Below are positions 25,019 to 35,388 of a stretch of DNA of 48,311 bases, in pieces (position 1 is the stretch's first letter; the number at the start of each line of letters is the position of its first letter). Below the pieces are notes generated by a model. It saw only the letters and a list, made by a program, of their open reading frames with translations. It was not told the origin of the DNA and searched no databases. Source of the DNA: Streptomyces amritsarensis (GTDB lineage: Bacteria > Actinomycetota > Actinomycetes > Streptomycetales > Streptomycetaceae); contig NZ_MQUR01000061.1 of NCBI RefSeq assembly GCF_001953875.1, forward strand, positions 1 to 48,311, read 5' to 3'. Made by a program: the position numbers and the translations under genes.

Positions 25019-25074
25019 GAATATGGGGGATGCGCCCGCAGGGGGTGAGGGCGAGGTCGGCTGCTTTCCGGGGC

Positions 25075-25298
<224 letters not shown>

Positions 25299-25299
25299 C

Positions 25300-26084
25300 A
25301 CGGCAACAGATGGCCGGCGCTCACCGCCAGGGCGAGCAGCAGCCGGGAGCAGCCGAGGAGAGCGGCGGTGAAGTCCCGCGGATCGGCGCCGAGCAGGGCT
25401 ACGAGGAGCGCGCCGAGTACGGCGACCCCCAGGGCACTCGCGAGCTGGTTCGCGGTCAGTACCAGTCCCGATCCCGCCCCGGCGCCTCCTCGGCGGACGG
25501 TGGCCAGGACCACCCCGATCAGCGGCGCCGAGACGATCCCGCCGACGAGGAGCACGCGGCTGCCGTACCGGGCGGTGAGCCGGCGGCTGGCCAGTGACGC
25601 ACCAGCGAACGCGACGCCCGAGGCTAGTGGCGACAGGTGCAGGCCGGCGTGGAACAAGAGCGCGGCGGGACGAGCGGCGCTCCGCCGGCGCTCTCCCGCC
25701 GACGCTCCACTCGCCACAACGCGACCAGGGCCAGGGCCGACGCCGCGAAGGCCGGCCAGACCCAGACGGGCCAGCCGTCGGCGCCGCCCCGGATCAGCGG
25801 GAAGATCAGCGGCGTCATGGCGGCCGCGGTCAGCAGCAGGCCCCGGATGTCCAGGGGCTCCGCTCGGCCAGCCCCTGCCGGGGCAGCGTGGCGGATGCGC
25901 ATCTCGCGTCCAGGTCACGCTGGATGGACGGGGCGGCGACGTTGACGATCAGCACGTCCAGGATGCCTGTGAACGCCGCCAGCAGCAGGACGGCCGGCGC
26001 CCCGTGTCGCCGAGGGCCGGGCGGCGGCCCGGCGGGGACTTCCGTCACGGTGCGCGCCTCATCCGATCCATCGGACCCGCTCAC
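25300..26084 (-). pseudogene. Decayed DHA2-type MFS drug exporter
   Basis: The start is intact: GTG at 26084, then a Pro-rich lead and a first helix VLLLAAFTGILDVLIVNVAA followed by PSIQRDL, the DHA2 helix-1 signature. The sequence then jumps, in another frame, to LDIRGLLLTAAAMTPLIFPL and WPVWVWPAFAASALALVALW (helices near the middle). A third frame resumes at LSPLASGVAFAGASLASRRL and LVLTANQLASALGVAVLGAL. Helices 2-5 and parts of 7-8 are missing, so this is a gene with several deletions and frameshifts. Its GTG overlaps the TGA of the SABATH methyltransferase, so it was once the second gene of that operon. Confidence 0.7.
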
Positions 26085-27157
26085 ACGCGTGCGAGGCGCA
26101 GCGGTACGACGTGCCAGTGGGTTTCGACCGCCTCCGGGTCCGCGGCGACGCGAGAGCGCATCCCGACGGCGAACGCCTCCGCCACGGCGTCGGCCTCGGC
26201 GGGGGCACGGCCCGGATCCAGCACGCTGAACAAGGAGGGTTGGAACGCGGCCTGGAAGAAGGCTGTCACCTGCTCGGCGAAACCCTTGACGTCCCCTGTC
26301 TCCCGGAGTCGGTCGAGGAGGAGGTCGGGCAGCACCACGAGGTCGTACTCCTCGACCCGCAGGGCCTGTGCCAGCGGCCCCTCCCGGAGAGGGGCGAGGA
26401 ACTCCTCCCTGGTCCGGTTCCAGGTCGGAATCGTCATCCTCGCGTACTCGGCCGGCGTGATCAGGCCCTGGCGTACCACGTCGGCCAGCACGGCCTCGGC
26501 GGCGTCCATCAGGCCGTCGGCCCCGCTGGAACCGTCGTCGGCTGCCGCCCCGCCCAGGACGACGAGCTGCCCGCCGGAGCGCAGCTCCCGGGCCCGGTGG
26601 GCGAGGAAGGTCTCCCAGTCGGACCGGGACTGCTCCTTCAGGGCGCGGCGTGCGCTACCGGTGGCCCGCGAGCAGTAGATGTGACCGGGGATGGGTCCGG
26701 GCACCCGCGACAGCCAGTGCACGGCGATGGCGCTCCAGGCCAGGTGCAGCTCCGCGGCCGGGAAGAGCGGCTCGTAGAAGGAACGGGCCTCGGCCTGGGC
26801 GAAGACCTGTGGCAGCTTCGCGTAGGAGCCGGGCGTCTCCATGATCGTCGCGAGCAGGGCGTTGAAGTCGTTCGCGGGGATATCGGTGTGGACCACCGTC
26901 ACCGGGGTTTCCTCACCGGTACGCCCGCGGATCCCGTCCACCACGGCACGCATCGGGTCCAGGGAGTTGGAGCCGGCTGCGGCGCCCAGATCCGCCACCC
27001 GAAAGGGCGTGCCGTCCTCCGGCAGGACCACCGCGTCCACGGCCCGCTGCAGCAAGGGCAGCCCGAAGTCGCCGGCGCGGTGCTGGACCCGGGAATGGCG
27101 GGCGTAGCCCTGGCCCATGGCGCCCTCGGCGCTGCGAGGGAAGGCCGATCCGCTCAT
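26081..27157 (-). CDS. SABATH-family SAM-dependent carboxyl methyltransferase
   Basis: The 358-residue protein carries the fingerprint of the plant-type SABATH family (Methyltransf_7): YARHSRVQHRAG near the start in place of the YxxNSxxQ motif, DLGAAAGSNSLDPMR (56-70) for SAM, HTDIPANDFNALLATI (90-105, compare NDLPxNDFN), and SFYEPLFPAAELHLAWSAIA (126-145), VHWLSRVP. Members methylate carboxyl groups of salicylate, benzoate, jasmonate and similar acids. Bacterial copies are sporadic. It is intact although the adjacent exporter is decayed, so it may still be selected. Start ATG 27157 is preceded by GCGAGG. The substrate cannot be inferred. Confidence 0.85.
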   Translation of the reverse strand: MSGSAFPRSAEGAMGQGYARHSRVQHRAGDFGLPLLQRAVDAVVLPEDGTPFRVADLGAAAGSNSLDPMRAVVDGIRGRTGEETPVTVVHTDIPANDFNALLATIMETPGSYAKLPQVFAQAEARSFYEPLFPAAELHLAWSAIAVHWLSRVPGPIPGHIYCSRATGSARRALKEQSRSDWETFLAHRARELRSGGQLVVLGGAAADDGSSGADGLMDAAEAVLADVVRQGLITPAEYARMTIPTWNRTREEFLAPLREGPLAQALRVEEYDLVVLPDLLLDRLRETGDVKGFAEQVTAFFQAAFQPSLFSVLDPGRAPAEADAVAEAFAVGMRSRVAADPEAVETHWHVVPLRLARV

Positions 27158-27969
27158 CGAGACCTCGCTGAACGACAGTCGGGGGCACCCCCTCCGACCA
27201 CCATAGCCGCGGCCTGTGGAGCCGCCACCGCTGTCCTGCCGGCCGCACGGAAGTGGCCCTCTGGTCCATGGCGGACCTGGCGTGCCGGGCAGTTCCGGAG
27301 AGCCGGCTCCACTTCTTTGCCGTTGCGGGGCCGTCACGGCCACAGGGTGCTCGTAGGTGAAGGAGGGCGCTGCGGCCGCGTGAGGCCCACCCACGTGTCC
27401 CGGGCAGGTGAAGGGCATGCGAGACCTACGGGGCCTGGCCTCGAACCGGGAGGCCGGCCTCGGCATCGCCATCGGCGCCGGGCACCGGTGTCGCCATCGA
27501 GACCGCCGACCACGTAGTCCCTCGTCGCCCAAGCCTCTGCCTGGACATTGCGCCCCGCCGGAGGCCGCCCGCCCTGGATCGTCCCCGCGATCGGCCTGGC
27601 CTTCGCGCGACGCCTTCCCTGTCCTCGGCCTTTGCCGGGGGTAGGCGTAGTCGCCGCCGGAGCTGCCGCCGACGGGGTGCGGCGCGCGCTCTCCCGCCAC
27701 GGATGGCACCGCTCTGAGACGGCCCATGGCTGACGTCGCGCGGCGCGGCTCCTTCCCGGACCGGCGCGCTGTGGAGATGGCGAACCCCGGCCCCGCCGTA
27801 GGCGTACGTGATCACCTCGGCCGTGCGGCCGGGCAGGGCGGTCGCTCATGGCTCGGCGGGAACGGGGGGCGGGCCGGGGCTAACGTGGACACAGAGGCAC
27901 CGCATCACAGACCGCGTCCGCCCGCGGACGATTCCGCCAGGCGGTGTGCTCGATCGGCAGGTGAGGTCC
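27158..27969. other. Gene-poor 0.8-kb stretch with fossil sequence
   Basis: No intact gene is visible. The segment contains a P-type ATPase remnant (27436-27525, plus strand) and otherwise only out-of-frame readings without family resemblance. The last 50 bp supply a GGTGAGG ribosome site for the flavoprotein at 27970. Confidence 0.6.
27436..27525 (+). pseudogene. P-type metal ATPase fragment with frameshift (GIAIGAG hinge)
   Basis: One frame reads LASNREAGLGIAIGAG and, after a single-base shift at about 27480, the next frame reads GTGVAIETADHVV. Together they reproduce the P1B-ATPase signature xADLGIAIGAGTDVAIETADVVL-like, which follows the GDGxNDxPAL motif in intact enzymes. The residues on either side are degenerate. 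This continues almost exactly where the minus-strand fragment at 25075-25298 stops. Confidence 0.6.
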
Positions 27970-29214
27970 ATGACCAGCACGGCCGGCACGTCCGGTGCCG
28001 AAACCCGCCCTTACGACGTGATCGTGGTCGGAGCCCGGTGCGCGGGGGCCCCGACCGCCATGCTTCTGGCCCGTCGCGGTCACCGGGTCCTCCTCGTCGA
28101 CCGGGCGACGTTTCCGAGCGACACGATCTCCACCCACCTGATCCATCCGCCCGGCCTGGCCGCGCTCCAGCGCTGGGGACTGCTGGACCGAGTGGTCGCC
28201 ACGGGCTGCCCCGCCATCGACACCTATGCGTTCGACATGGGCCCCTTCGTCATCGCCGGGTCCCCTGCCGGTGAGGGCTTCGACGTCTCCTACGCCCCGC
28301 GCCGCACGGTCCTGGACAAGATCCTGGTCGACTCCGCCGCGGAGTCGGGTGCCGAGGTTCGAGAGGGTTTCACCGTCGAGGAGATTCTGTTCGACGGTGG
28401 GACGGCCATCGGCATCAAGGGGCACGGCAAGGACGGCAGGACGGCCACCGAGCACGCTCGGATCGTCGTCGGCGCTGACGGACTCCACTCGTCCGTCGCG
28501 AGGGCGACGGGAGCCGTCGGCTACGCGGAGAAGCCGAAGATCAACGCCTACTACTACACGTACTGGGCCGGTCTGCCGATGGGCGGGACGTTCGAGGCGT
28601 ACGACCGCGAGGACCGCGCCTTCGCCGCATGGCCGACCAACGACGACCGGACGCTGGTCATCTGCGCCTGGCCCATGCACGACTTCGAGGCCAACCGCGG
28701 TGACATCGAAGGCAATTACCACGCCGTGCTGGCCCGCGCGCCGGTCTTCGCCGAACGGATCTCGAAGGCCACTCGGACAGACCGGTTCGTCGGCATGGCC
28801 ATCCTCAACTACTTCCGCAAACCGTACGGTCCCGGCTGGATCCTCGTAGGCGACGCCGGATACCTCAAGGACCCCATCACCGCGCAGGGCATCCAGGACG
28901 CCTTCCGGGACGCGGAGCGGTGCACCCTGGCACTCGACGACGTGCTCGCCGGCCGTCGGCCTTTCGACGAAGCCATGCGGGCCTGCCAGGAGGCGAGGGA
29001 TTCCGAGGTCATGAGCATGTACGAGTTCACGGCCGACTTCGCCACGCTGGAACCGCCGCCCCCCGAAGTGCGGGAACTCCTCCTCGCCGCTTCCCGCAGC
29101 CGCTCGGCGCAGGACGAGTTCGCCCGGGTCACGGCCGGCGTGACGCGCCCGGAGGAGTTCTTCGGACACATGCGGGAGCGCATGGAGCACCAGCCGCCTC
29201 ACGTGAATCGGTGA
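27970..29214 (+). CDS. FAD-dependent oxidoreductase (geranylgeranyl reductase/halogenase-like superfamily)
   Basis: The 414-residue flavoprotein begins with the FAD fold YDVIVVGARCAGAPTAMLLA (15-34; the GARCAG form typical of this actinobacterial group), continues RATFPSDTISTHLIHPPG, and has the DG motif VVGADGLHSSVARATG and the GD motif GWILVGDAGYLKDPITAQGI. There is no WxWxIP halogenase motif. The reaction is unknown; relatives are annotated as monooxygenases or reductases of isoprenoid or aromatic substrates. The ATG at 27970 follows GGTGAGG. It stands alone on its strand and is convergent with the AhpD-like pair across a hairpin. Confidence 0.85.
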   Translation: MTSTAGTSGAETRPYDVIVVGARCAGAPTAMLLARRGHRVLLVDRATFPSDTISTHLIHPPGLAALQRWGLLDRVVATGCPAIDTYAFDMGPFVIAGSPAGEGFDVSYAPRRTVLDKILVDSAAESGAEVREGFTVEEILFDGGTAIGIKGHGKDGRTATEHARIVVGADGLHSSVARATGAVGYAEKPKINAYYYTYWAGLPMGGTFEAYDREDRAFAAWPTNDDRTLVICAWPMHDFEANRGDIEGNYHAVLARAPVFAERISKATRTDRFVGMAILNYFRKPYGPGWILVGDAGYLKDPITAQGIQDAFRDAERCTLALDDVLAGRRPFDEAMRACQEARDSEVMSMYEFTADFATLEPPPPEVRELLLAASRSRSAQDEFARVTAGVTRPEEFFGHMRERMEHQPPHVNR

Positions 29215-29254
29215 GGGGCCGCGGGCGGGTCGCGGAGCACCGCGTCCGGCGCCG

Positions 29255-29293
29255 CGTGAAAAGCTGCCGCGGCCGTGAAAGGCTTGCCGCGGC
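29255..29293. terminator. Direct-repeat hairpin between convergent genes
   Basis: GCCGCGGC at 29266-29273 and 29286-29293 is self-complementary and can pair across a 12-nt loop. The two arms belong to imperfect 19/20-bp tandem copies (CGTGAAAAGCTGCCGCGGC, CGTGAAAGGCTTGCCGCGGC). It is placed to end transcription from both sides. Confidence 0.55.
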
Positions 29294-29332
29294 CGCGGCC
29301 GCCGGACCGAGCACCGCCCGGCGGCGGATGCG

Positions 29333-29542
29333 TCAGGCCCCTTCGGGGGGAGGCCGGTCCCGCAGATGGCGTGCCTGGGTGTCGTAGTCGCCGAGGACGT
29401 GTCTGAGCTGTTCCAGCGATTCCTCGGGGATGTCGGAGGGAGCGGACTCGGCCACGAAGCGGGCGGCGGCCACCAGGGCCGCGAACTCGAAGGCGTGGCC
29501 GGTCGCGCGCAGGACCCCGGGCCGGGCCCACTCCAGGTGCAC
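29333..29542 (-). CDS. Small uncharacterised protein downstream of AhpD-like gene
   Basis: The 69-residue protein (VHLEWARPGVLRATGHAFEF at the N-terminus) is predicted to be a short beta-helix-helix domain with an acidic C-terminal helix (ESLEQLRHVLGDYDTQ). The GTG start lies 2 bp after the stop of the carboxymuconolactone decarboxylase-like gene, so the two form an operon. I recognise no family. Tight coupling suggests a partner or accessory of the AhpD-like protein. Confidence 0.65.
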   Translation of the reverse strand: MHLEWARPGVLRATGHAFEFAALVAAARFVAESAPSDIPEESLEQLRHVLGDYDTQARHLRDRPPPEGA

Positions 29543-29544
29543 GG

Positions 29545-29937
29545 TCAGCCCTTCGAGGCGAGGTAGTTCTTGATCTCACCCAGTTCGCGCTCGAAGTCGT
29601 CGTAGTCCTCACGGACGCCGTTGAGGTACGCGCTCCAGCCGAGGCTGTTCTTCGCGTAGTGGACGGCTTCCTGGATCTCCTCGTCGGTGGCCCCGAACAG
29701 CTTCGCGGCCTCGGTGTGGAAGAGCGTGCAGTAGCGGCACTTCGTTTCGGAGTGCAACGCGATCCCGATGAGCTCCTTGTACTTGTTCGGGATGAGCGTC
29801 TCGCCGAGCTCGAGCTTCTTGAAGATCTCCCACTCGTAATCCATCAGGTCGTCGGGGATGCGGGAGAAGAAGTGAGGCACAAGGCCCAGGGTCTCCTTGA
29901 TCTCCGCCTCGACCTCGCTCCGCGTACGGCCCGCCAT
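29545..29937 (-). CDS. Carboxymuconolactone decarboxylase/AhpD-like protein
   Basis: The 130-residue protein has the AhpD active-site pattern: Glu55 followed by Cys67-x-x-Cys70-x-x-x-His74 (KYKELIGIALHSETKCRYC then TLFHTEAAKL). Such proteins are thiol peroxidase partners or detoxify hydroperoxides; the decarboxylase name is historical. YEWEIFKKLELGETLIPNKY is typical of the single-domain group. The ATG at 29937 has GAGGAG upstream; a GTG at 29946 is too close to that site. The upstream 180 bp separate it from the divergent arabinose importer. Confidence 0.88.
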   Translation of the reverse strand: MAGRTRSEVEAEIKETLGLVPHFFSRIPDDLMDYEWEIFKKLELGETLIPNKYKELIGIALHSETKCRYCTLFHTEAAKLFGATDEEIQEAVHYAKNSLGWSAYLNGVREDYDDFERELGEIKNYLASKG

Positions 29938-30106
29938 GGCGATCACTCCTCTCGGCCGAGCGAAACCGACACCCCTCCTTCCACGCTAGAGCGCGCCCCC
30001 GTCAGCTGCGACCGCTTTGCCGCGTCGCCTGGACGAAGAGCCGCGTCCCGGGCCGTGCGACAGCGGCGTCCACCATCGGCGAGACCGACCCCTCTGCGCG
30101 GACCGG

Positions 30107-30124
30107 AGTGTTAACGCTCACAAT
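30107..30124. promoter_or_regulatory. Arabinose operator O1 (distal) of the importer operon
   Basis: AGTGTTAACGCTCACAAT matches the 18-bp LacI-type consensus ATTGTTAGCGNTCACAAT, as inferred from the four sites in this window. It lies 212 bp upstream of the promoter-proximal copy and is suitably placed for repression by looping. Confidence 0.8.
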
Positions 30125-30172
30125 GACTGAGGTTTTCCGCCGGGTTGTTGCGCCGGGATGTGGGGGCGTCGA

Positions 30173-30190
30173 GAGCCCCGACGGGGGCTC
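30173..30190. terminator. Short hairpin within the importer leader region
   Basis: GAGCCCC and GGGGCTC form a 7-bp stem with a GACG loop between the two arabinose operators. It may block read-through from upstream. No open reading frame of interest is seen in 29938-30486. Confidence 0.4.
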
Positions 30191-30306
30191 CACATGCAGC
30201 CGACGCCTTCGTCAACTGCCAGCTTCTGTGGACGCCGGAGCGCCCCACGTCCCCCAACTCCGTATCTCCCTGACGCATCAAGAACCGGTAACGGTCGTAA
30301 GAGCCC

Positions 30307-30336
30307 TTGAGTTACAAGTCTGTTAGCGCTCACAAT
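30307..30336 (+). promoter_or_regulatory. Importer promoter overlapping arabinose operator O2 (30319-30336)
   Basis: TTGAGT (30307-30312) and CACAAT (30331-30336), 18 bp apart, make a plausible sigma-70-type promoter. The operator TCTGTTAGCGCTCACAAT (30319-30336) covers the spacer and the whole -10 box, so a bound repressor would exclude RNA polymerase. Confidence 0.7.
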
Positions 30337-30486
30337 GTCTCGCGTTCGCCAGCCGCCGCTCGTGGGGGCCGACGCTCCACTCTGCCTCCGCACGGCTCAA
30401 CCCCCGCTGCGCAGCGATGCCTTCGCCGGACCCATCTCCCTGAGGGCTCCGCCTGGTACGACGCACGTCCCGAGAGGATCCACGAC

Positions 30487-31488
30487 ATGGCCCACAGAGC
30501 CCTCCGCATCATCGCCGCCACTGCCCTGGCCGGCAGTGTGCTGACCGCCTGCACCACCGAGCCCGCGTCCACCGGCGGCCCCGGCGGCGCCGGCAAAGGC
30601 CCCTCCGACGGCAAGCTGGTGATGGGGTTCGCCCAGGTGGGAGCCGAGAGCGGCTGGCGCACCGCCAACACCAAGTCCGTCCGCGAGGCGGCCGAGAAGG
30701 CCGGCGTCACCTTGAAGTTCTCCGACGCGCAGCAGAAGCAGGAGAACCAGATCAAAGCGATCCGCACCTTCATCCAGCAGAAGGTGGACGTCATCGCCTT
30801 CTCACCGGTGGTCGAGTCCGGCTGGGACACCGTCCTGAAGGAGGCGAAGAACGCCGGCATCCCGGTGATCCTCACCGACCGCGCCGTCGACTCGCAGGAC
30901 ACCTCCCTCTACCGGACCTTCCTCGGTTCCGACTTCGTCAAGGAGGGCCAGGAGGCCGGCAAGTGGCTCGTGAAGGAGTACGAGGGAACCTCCGAACCGG
31001 TCAACATCGTCGAACTCCAGGGCACCACCGGCTCCGCCCCCGCCAACGACCGCAAGGCGGGCTTCGCCGACGCCGTCAAGGGCGACCCCAAGTTCAAGGT
31101 CGTCGACTCCCAGACCGGGGACTTCACCCGCGCCAAGGGCAAGGAGGTCATGCAGGCCTTCCTCAAGTCCCACAAGGACATCGACGTGCTGTACGCCCAC
31201 AACGACGACATGGCGCTGGGTGCCATCCAGGCCATCGAAGAGGCCGGCAAGAAGCCGGGCACCGACATCAAGGTGATCTCCGTCGACGGGATCAAGGACG
31301 CGTTCGTCGCCATGCAGGAGAAGAAGATCAACGTGGTGGTGGAGTGCAACCCGCTCCTCGGCGACCAGCTCATGGAACTCGCCAAGAAGGTCGCGGCGGG
31401 CGAGAGCGTCCCGCGACGGGTCGAGGTCAAGGAGGGTGTCTTCACCCAGGACCAGGCCGCGGCCGCCCTCCCCGGCCGCCAGTACTGA
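30487..31488 (+). CDS. Sugar ABC transporter substrate-binding lipoprotein (YtfQ-like)
   Basis: The 333-residue protein has a lipoprotein signal peptide with lipobox LTAC (Cys22) and a Gly/Pro-rich linker. A periplasmic-binding-protein type 1 fold follows: KLVMGFAQVGAESGWRTANT, FSPVVESGWDTVLKEAKNAG, IPVILTDRAV, YAHNDDMALGAIQAIEEAGK and VISVDGIKDAF. The opening GFAQVGAESGWRTANT is characteristic of the YtfQ branch, which binds hexo- and pentofuranoses. With araBAD genes downstream, L-arabinofuranose is the inferred ligand. ATG 30487 is chosen because it gives a proper signal peptide; upstream in-frame ATGs cross the operator. It heads the importer operon. Confidence 0.9.
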   Translation: MAHRALRIIAATALAGSVLTACTTEPASTGGPGGAGKGPSDGKLVMGFAQVGAESGWRTANTKSVREAAEKAGVTLKFSDAQQKQENQIKAIRTFIQQKVDVIAFSPVVESGWDTVLKEAKNAGIPVILTDRAVDSQDTSLYRTFLGSDFVKEGQEAGKWLVKEYEGTSEPVNIVELQGTTGSAPANDRKAGFADAVKGDPKFKVVDSQTGDFTRAKGKEVMQAFLKSHKDIDVLYAHNDDMALGAIQAIEEAGKKPGTDIKVISVDGIKDAFVAMQEKKINVVVECNPLLGDQLMELAKKVAAGESVPRRVEVKEGVFTQDQAAAALPGRQY

Positions 31489-31552
31489 CCCCCGCCCGCA
31501 CCAGACCGGGGGCGGCCCTCGCGCCGCCCCCTCCCTCAGGAGAGGAGGGCGG

Positions 31553-33108
<1,556 letters not shown>

Positions 33109-33112
<4 letters not shown>

Positions 33113-34221
33113 CACCACCTGACGACATCGGCGCCGGGGGAAGGCGGCCGGCCCGGGCGCCCGGCGCCCGCCGGCTCACCAGGCACCGCCTGTTCTGGCC
33201 CGCCACCTTCCTGGCATCCCTGCTGCTGGGGAACGTCGCGTTCACCCATGACTTCTTCGCCGTCCGCGTCCAGAACGGACACCTGTACGGCAGCCTGATC
33301 GACATCCTCCAGTTCGGCGCCCCTCTGATCCTGGTGTCGCTCGGCATGACGCTGGTCATCGCCACCCGGGGCATCGATCTCTCGGTCGGCTCGACAGTCG
33401 CCATCGCCGGCGCCCTCGCGTGCGAGCACATCGCCACCGCGAAGGACCCCGGGAGTCTGCCCACCGTCCTGTCGGCGATCACCCTGGCGGTCGGAGTGGC
33501 CGCGGCCATCGGACTGCTCAACGGCCTCCTCGTCGCCCGGCTATACGTCCAGCCCATCGTCGCCACACTGGTCCTCATGGTCGCCGGGCGGGGCGTGGCC
33601 CAGCTGATCACCGACGGCCAGATCATCAGCGTGTCCAGCAGCGCCTACAAGATGATCGGCGGCGGCTACTGGCTCACCCTTCCCTTCGCCGTCCTGCTGG
33701 CCGCGGCCCTCGTGGCCGTCACCTCCTTCGTCACCCGGCGGACCGCGCTCGGCATGCTCATCGAATCGGTGGGCGGCAACCCGGTCGCGAGCCGGCTCGT
33801 CGGCGTCAGGGCGGCCGGCCTTCTGGTCATGGTCTACGTCGTCAGCGCCGTGTGCGCCGCGGTGGCCGGCCTGATGATCAGCTCCAACGTGTCCAGCGCC
33901 GACGGGAACAACGCGGGCCTGTGGATCGAGCTGGACGCGATCCTCGCCGTGGTCATCGGCGGCACCGCCCTCACCGGCGGCCGCTTCTCCGTCGGTGGGA
34001 CGGTCCTGGGCGCGCTGATCATCCAGACCCTCTCGACCACGATCTACACCCTCGGCGTACCGCCCGAGACCACCCTCGTCTTCAAGGCCCTGGTCGTCAT
34101 GGCCGTCTGTCTCGTCCAGTCGCCCGCGTTCCGCGCGCGACTCTCACGCCGTCGCCGCCCGGCCGCCTCGGCCCCTGCGGTCGGCGACGCGGGAGTCCGC
34201 CAGCAGGAGGTCCACCCGTGA
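33109..34221 (+). CDS. Sugar ABC transporter permease (YtfT-like)
   Basis: The 370-residue protein is a BPD_transp_2-type permease with about nine to ten helices. GMTLVIATRGIDLSVGSTVA carries the conserved GIDLSVG loop, and VVIGGTALTGGRFSVGGTVL is the EAA-equivalent region. It overlaps the ATPase gene by 4 bp (ATGA) and is overlapped by the next permease by 4 bp (GTGA), so stoichiometric expression is expected. A polar N-terminal tail of about 25 residues and a basic C-terminal tail are cytoplasmic by the positive-inside rule. Confidence 0.93.
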
Positions 34222-35306
34222 GCACCACCCTCAGCTCCCCCACCAGGCCGCTCCAGCCGTTCTCGGTGCGGCATGCCGCCCGTCTGCCGCTCATGGTCAC
34301 GGCGACTCTGCTGATCGCCATGTTCCTGATCGGCTCCCTGCTGTACGAGGGCTTCTTCTCCGGGCAGGTCCTGCTCAACGTCCTGATCGACAACGGCTTC
34401 CTGCTCGTCGTGGCGATCGGCATGACGTTCGTCATCCTCACCGGCGGAATCGACCTCTCAGTCGGCTCCATGGTGGCCTTGTCGACCATGCTGACGGCGT
34501 GGCTCGTCGAACAGAACGGCGCGCCGCTCGCCCTGGCGGCGCCGCTGGTGCTGCTGGTGGGAGCAGCAAGCGGGGCCCTGATGGGCTGGGTGATCCACAC
34601 TTTCGAGATCCAGCCCTTCATCGTCACCCTCGCGGGCATGTTCCTCGCCCGCGGCCTCTGCTACACGATCAGCACCGACTCGATCTCCCTCACCGACCCG
34701 ACGACCACGCGGATCGCCCAGACACGGGTGCTCCTGCCCGGAGGTCTGTTCATCTCACCCGCCGTGGTCATAGCCGTGATCGTGCTGGCTCTCGCCTTCG
34801 TCGTCCTCCACCACACCCGCTTCGGCCGCACCGTGTACGCCATCGGCGGCAACGAGGCCTCGGCCCGTCTCATGGGCCTGCCCGTGGGACGCACCAAGGT
34901 CGCGGTGTACGCCGTGAGCGGTCTGTGCTCTGCCCTCGGCGGTCTGCTGCTGACGTTCTACATGCTGTCCGGCTACGCCCTGCACGCCGTCGGCATGGAA
35001 CTCGACGCCATCGCGGCCGTCGTCATCGGAGGGACGCTGCTGACCGGGGGCTCCGGGTTCGTCCTCGGCACCGCCCTGGGCGTGACGGTCCTCGGCCTGA
35101 TCCAGACCATCATCAGCTTCCAGGGCACGCTGAGCTCGTGGTGGACGCGCATCGTCATCGGCGGCCTGCTGTTCGTCTTCATCCTCCTCCAGCGGCTCTT
35201 CGGCGGATCCCGCCCGGCGCTTCGGCGTGTCCTCGGATCGGGCCGGACGAGGCCGCGGCGTCCGGGCGGCGAGGGCGTCGGCGCCCTCGCCGAGCGAGAT
35301 TGTTAG
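34218..35306 (+). CDS. Sugar ABC transporter permease (YjfF-like)
   Basis: The 362-residue second permease has the same layout (FVILTGGIDLSVGSMVALST; VVIGGTLLTGGSGFVLGTAL) and pairs with the YtfT-like subunit to form the channel. The GTG start at 34218 overlaps the preceding stop. The last codons, including the TAG stop (35304-35306), lie inside the arabinose operator at 35299-35316, so the end of the importer operon and the control site of the repressor gene are physically merged. Confidence 0.93.
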   Translation: MSTTLSSPTRPLQPFSVRHAARLPLMVTATLLIAMFLIGSLLYEGFFSGQVLLNVLIDNGFLLVVAIGMTFVILTGGIDLSVGSMVALSTMLTAWLVEQNGAPLALAAPLVLLVGAASGALMGWVIHTFEIQPFIVTLAGMFLARGLCYTISTDSISLTDPTTTRIAQTRVLLPGGLFISPAVVIAVIVLALAFVVLHHTRFGRTVYAIGGNEASARLMGLPVGRTKVAVYAVSGLCSALGGLLLTFYMLSGYALHAVGMELDAIAAVVIGGTLLTGGSGFVLGTALGVTVLGLIQTIISFQGTLSSWWTRIVIGGLLFVFILLQRLFGGSRPALRRVLGSGRTRPRRPGGEGVGALAERDC

Positions 35307-35316
35307 CGTTCACAAT
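35299..35316. promoter_or_regulatory. Arabinose operator O3 upstream of the LacI-family repressor gene
   Basis: ATTGTTAGCGTTCACAAT is an 18-bp LacI-type site. It overlaps the stop codon of the upstream permease and lies 72 bp before the repressor start, in position for autoregulation and possibly as a roadblock to read-through. Confidence 0.85.
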
Positions 35317-35388
35317 GGCGTGCCGCGGGAGACGCTAAGGTTCTCTCGCACCGATGAACAGCCGTGAACAGGGAGAAGGGAGGCGAAC

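Noticed and set aside
30002..30326. Small open frames in the importer leader region
   Set aside because: They cross the operators and promoter, lack ribosome sites and encode no recognisable peptide.
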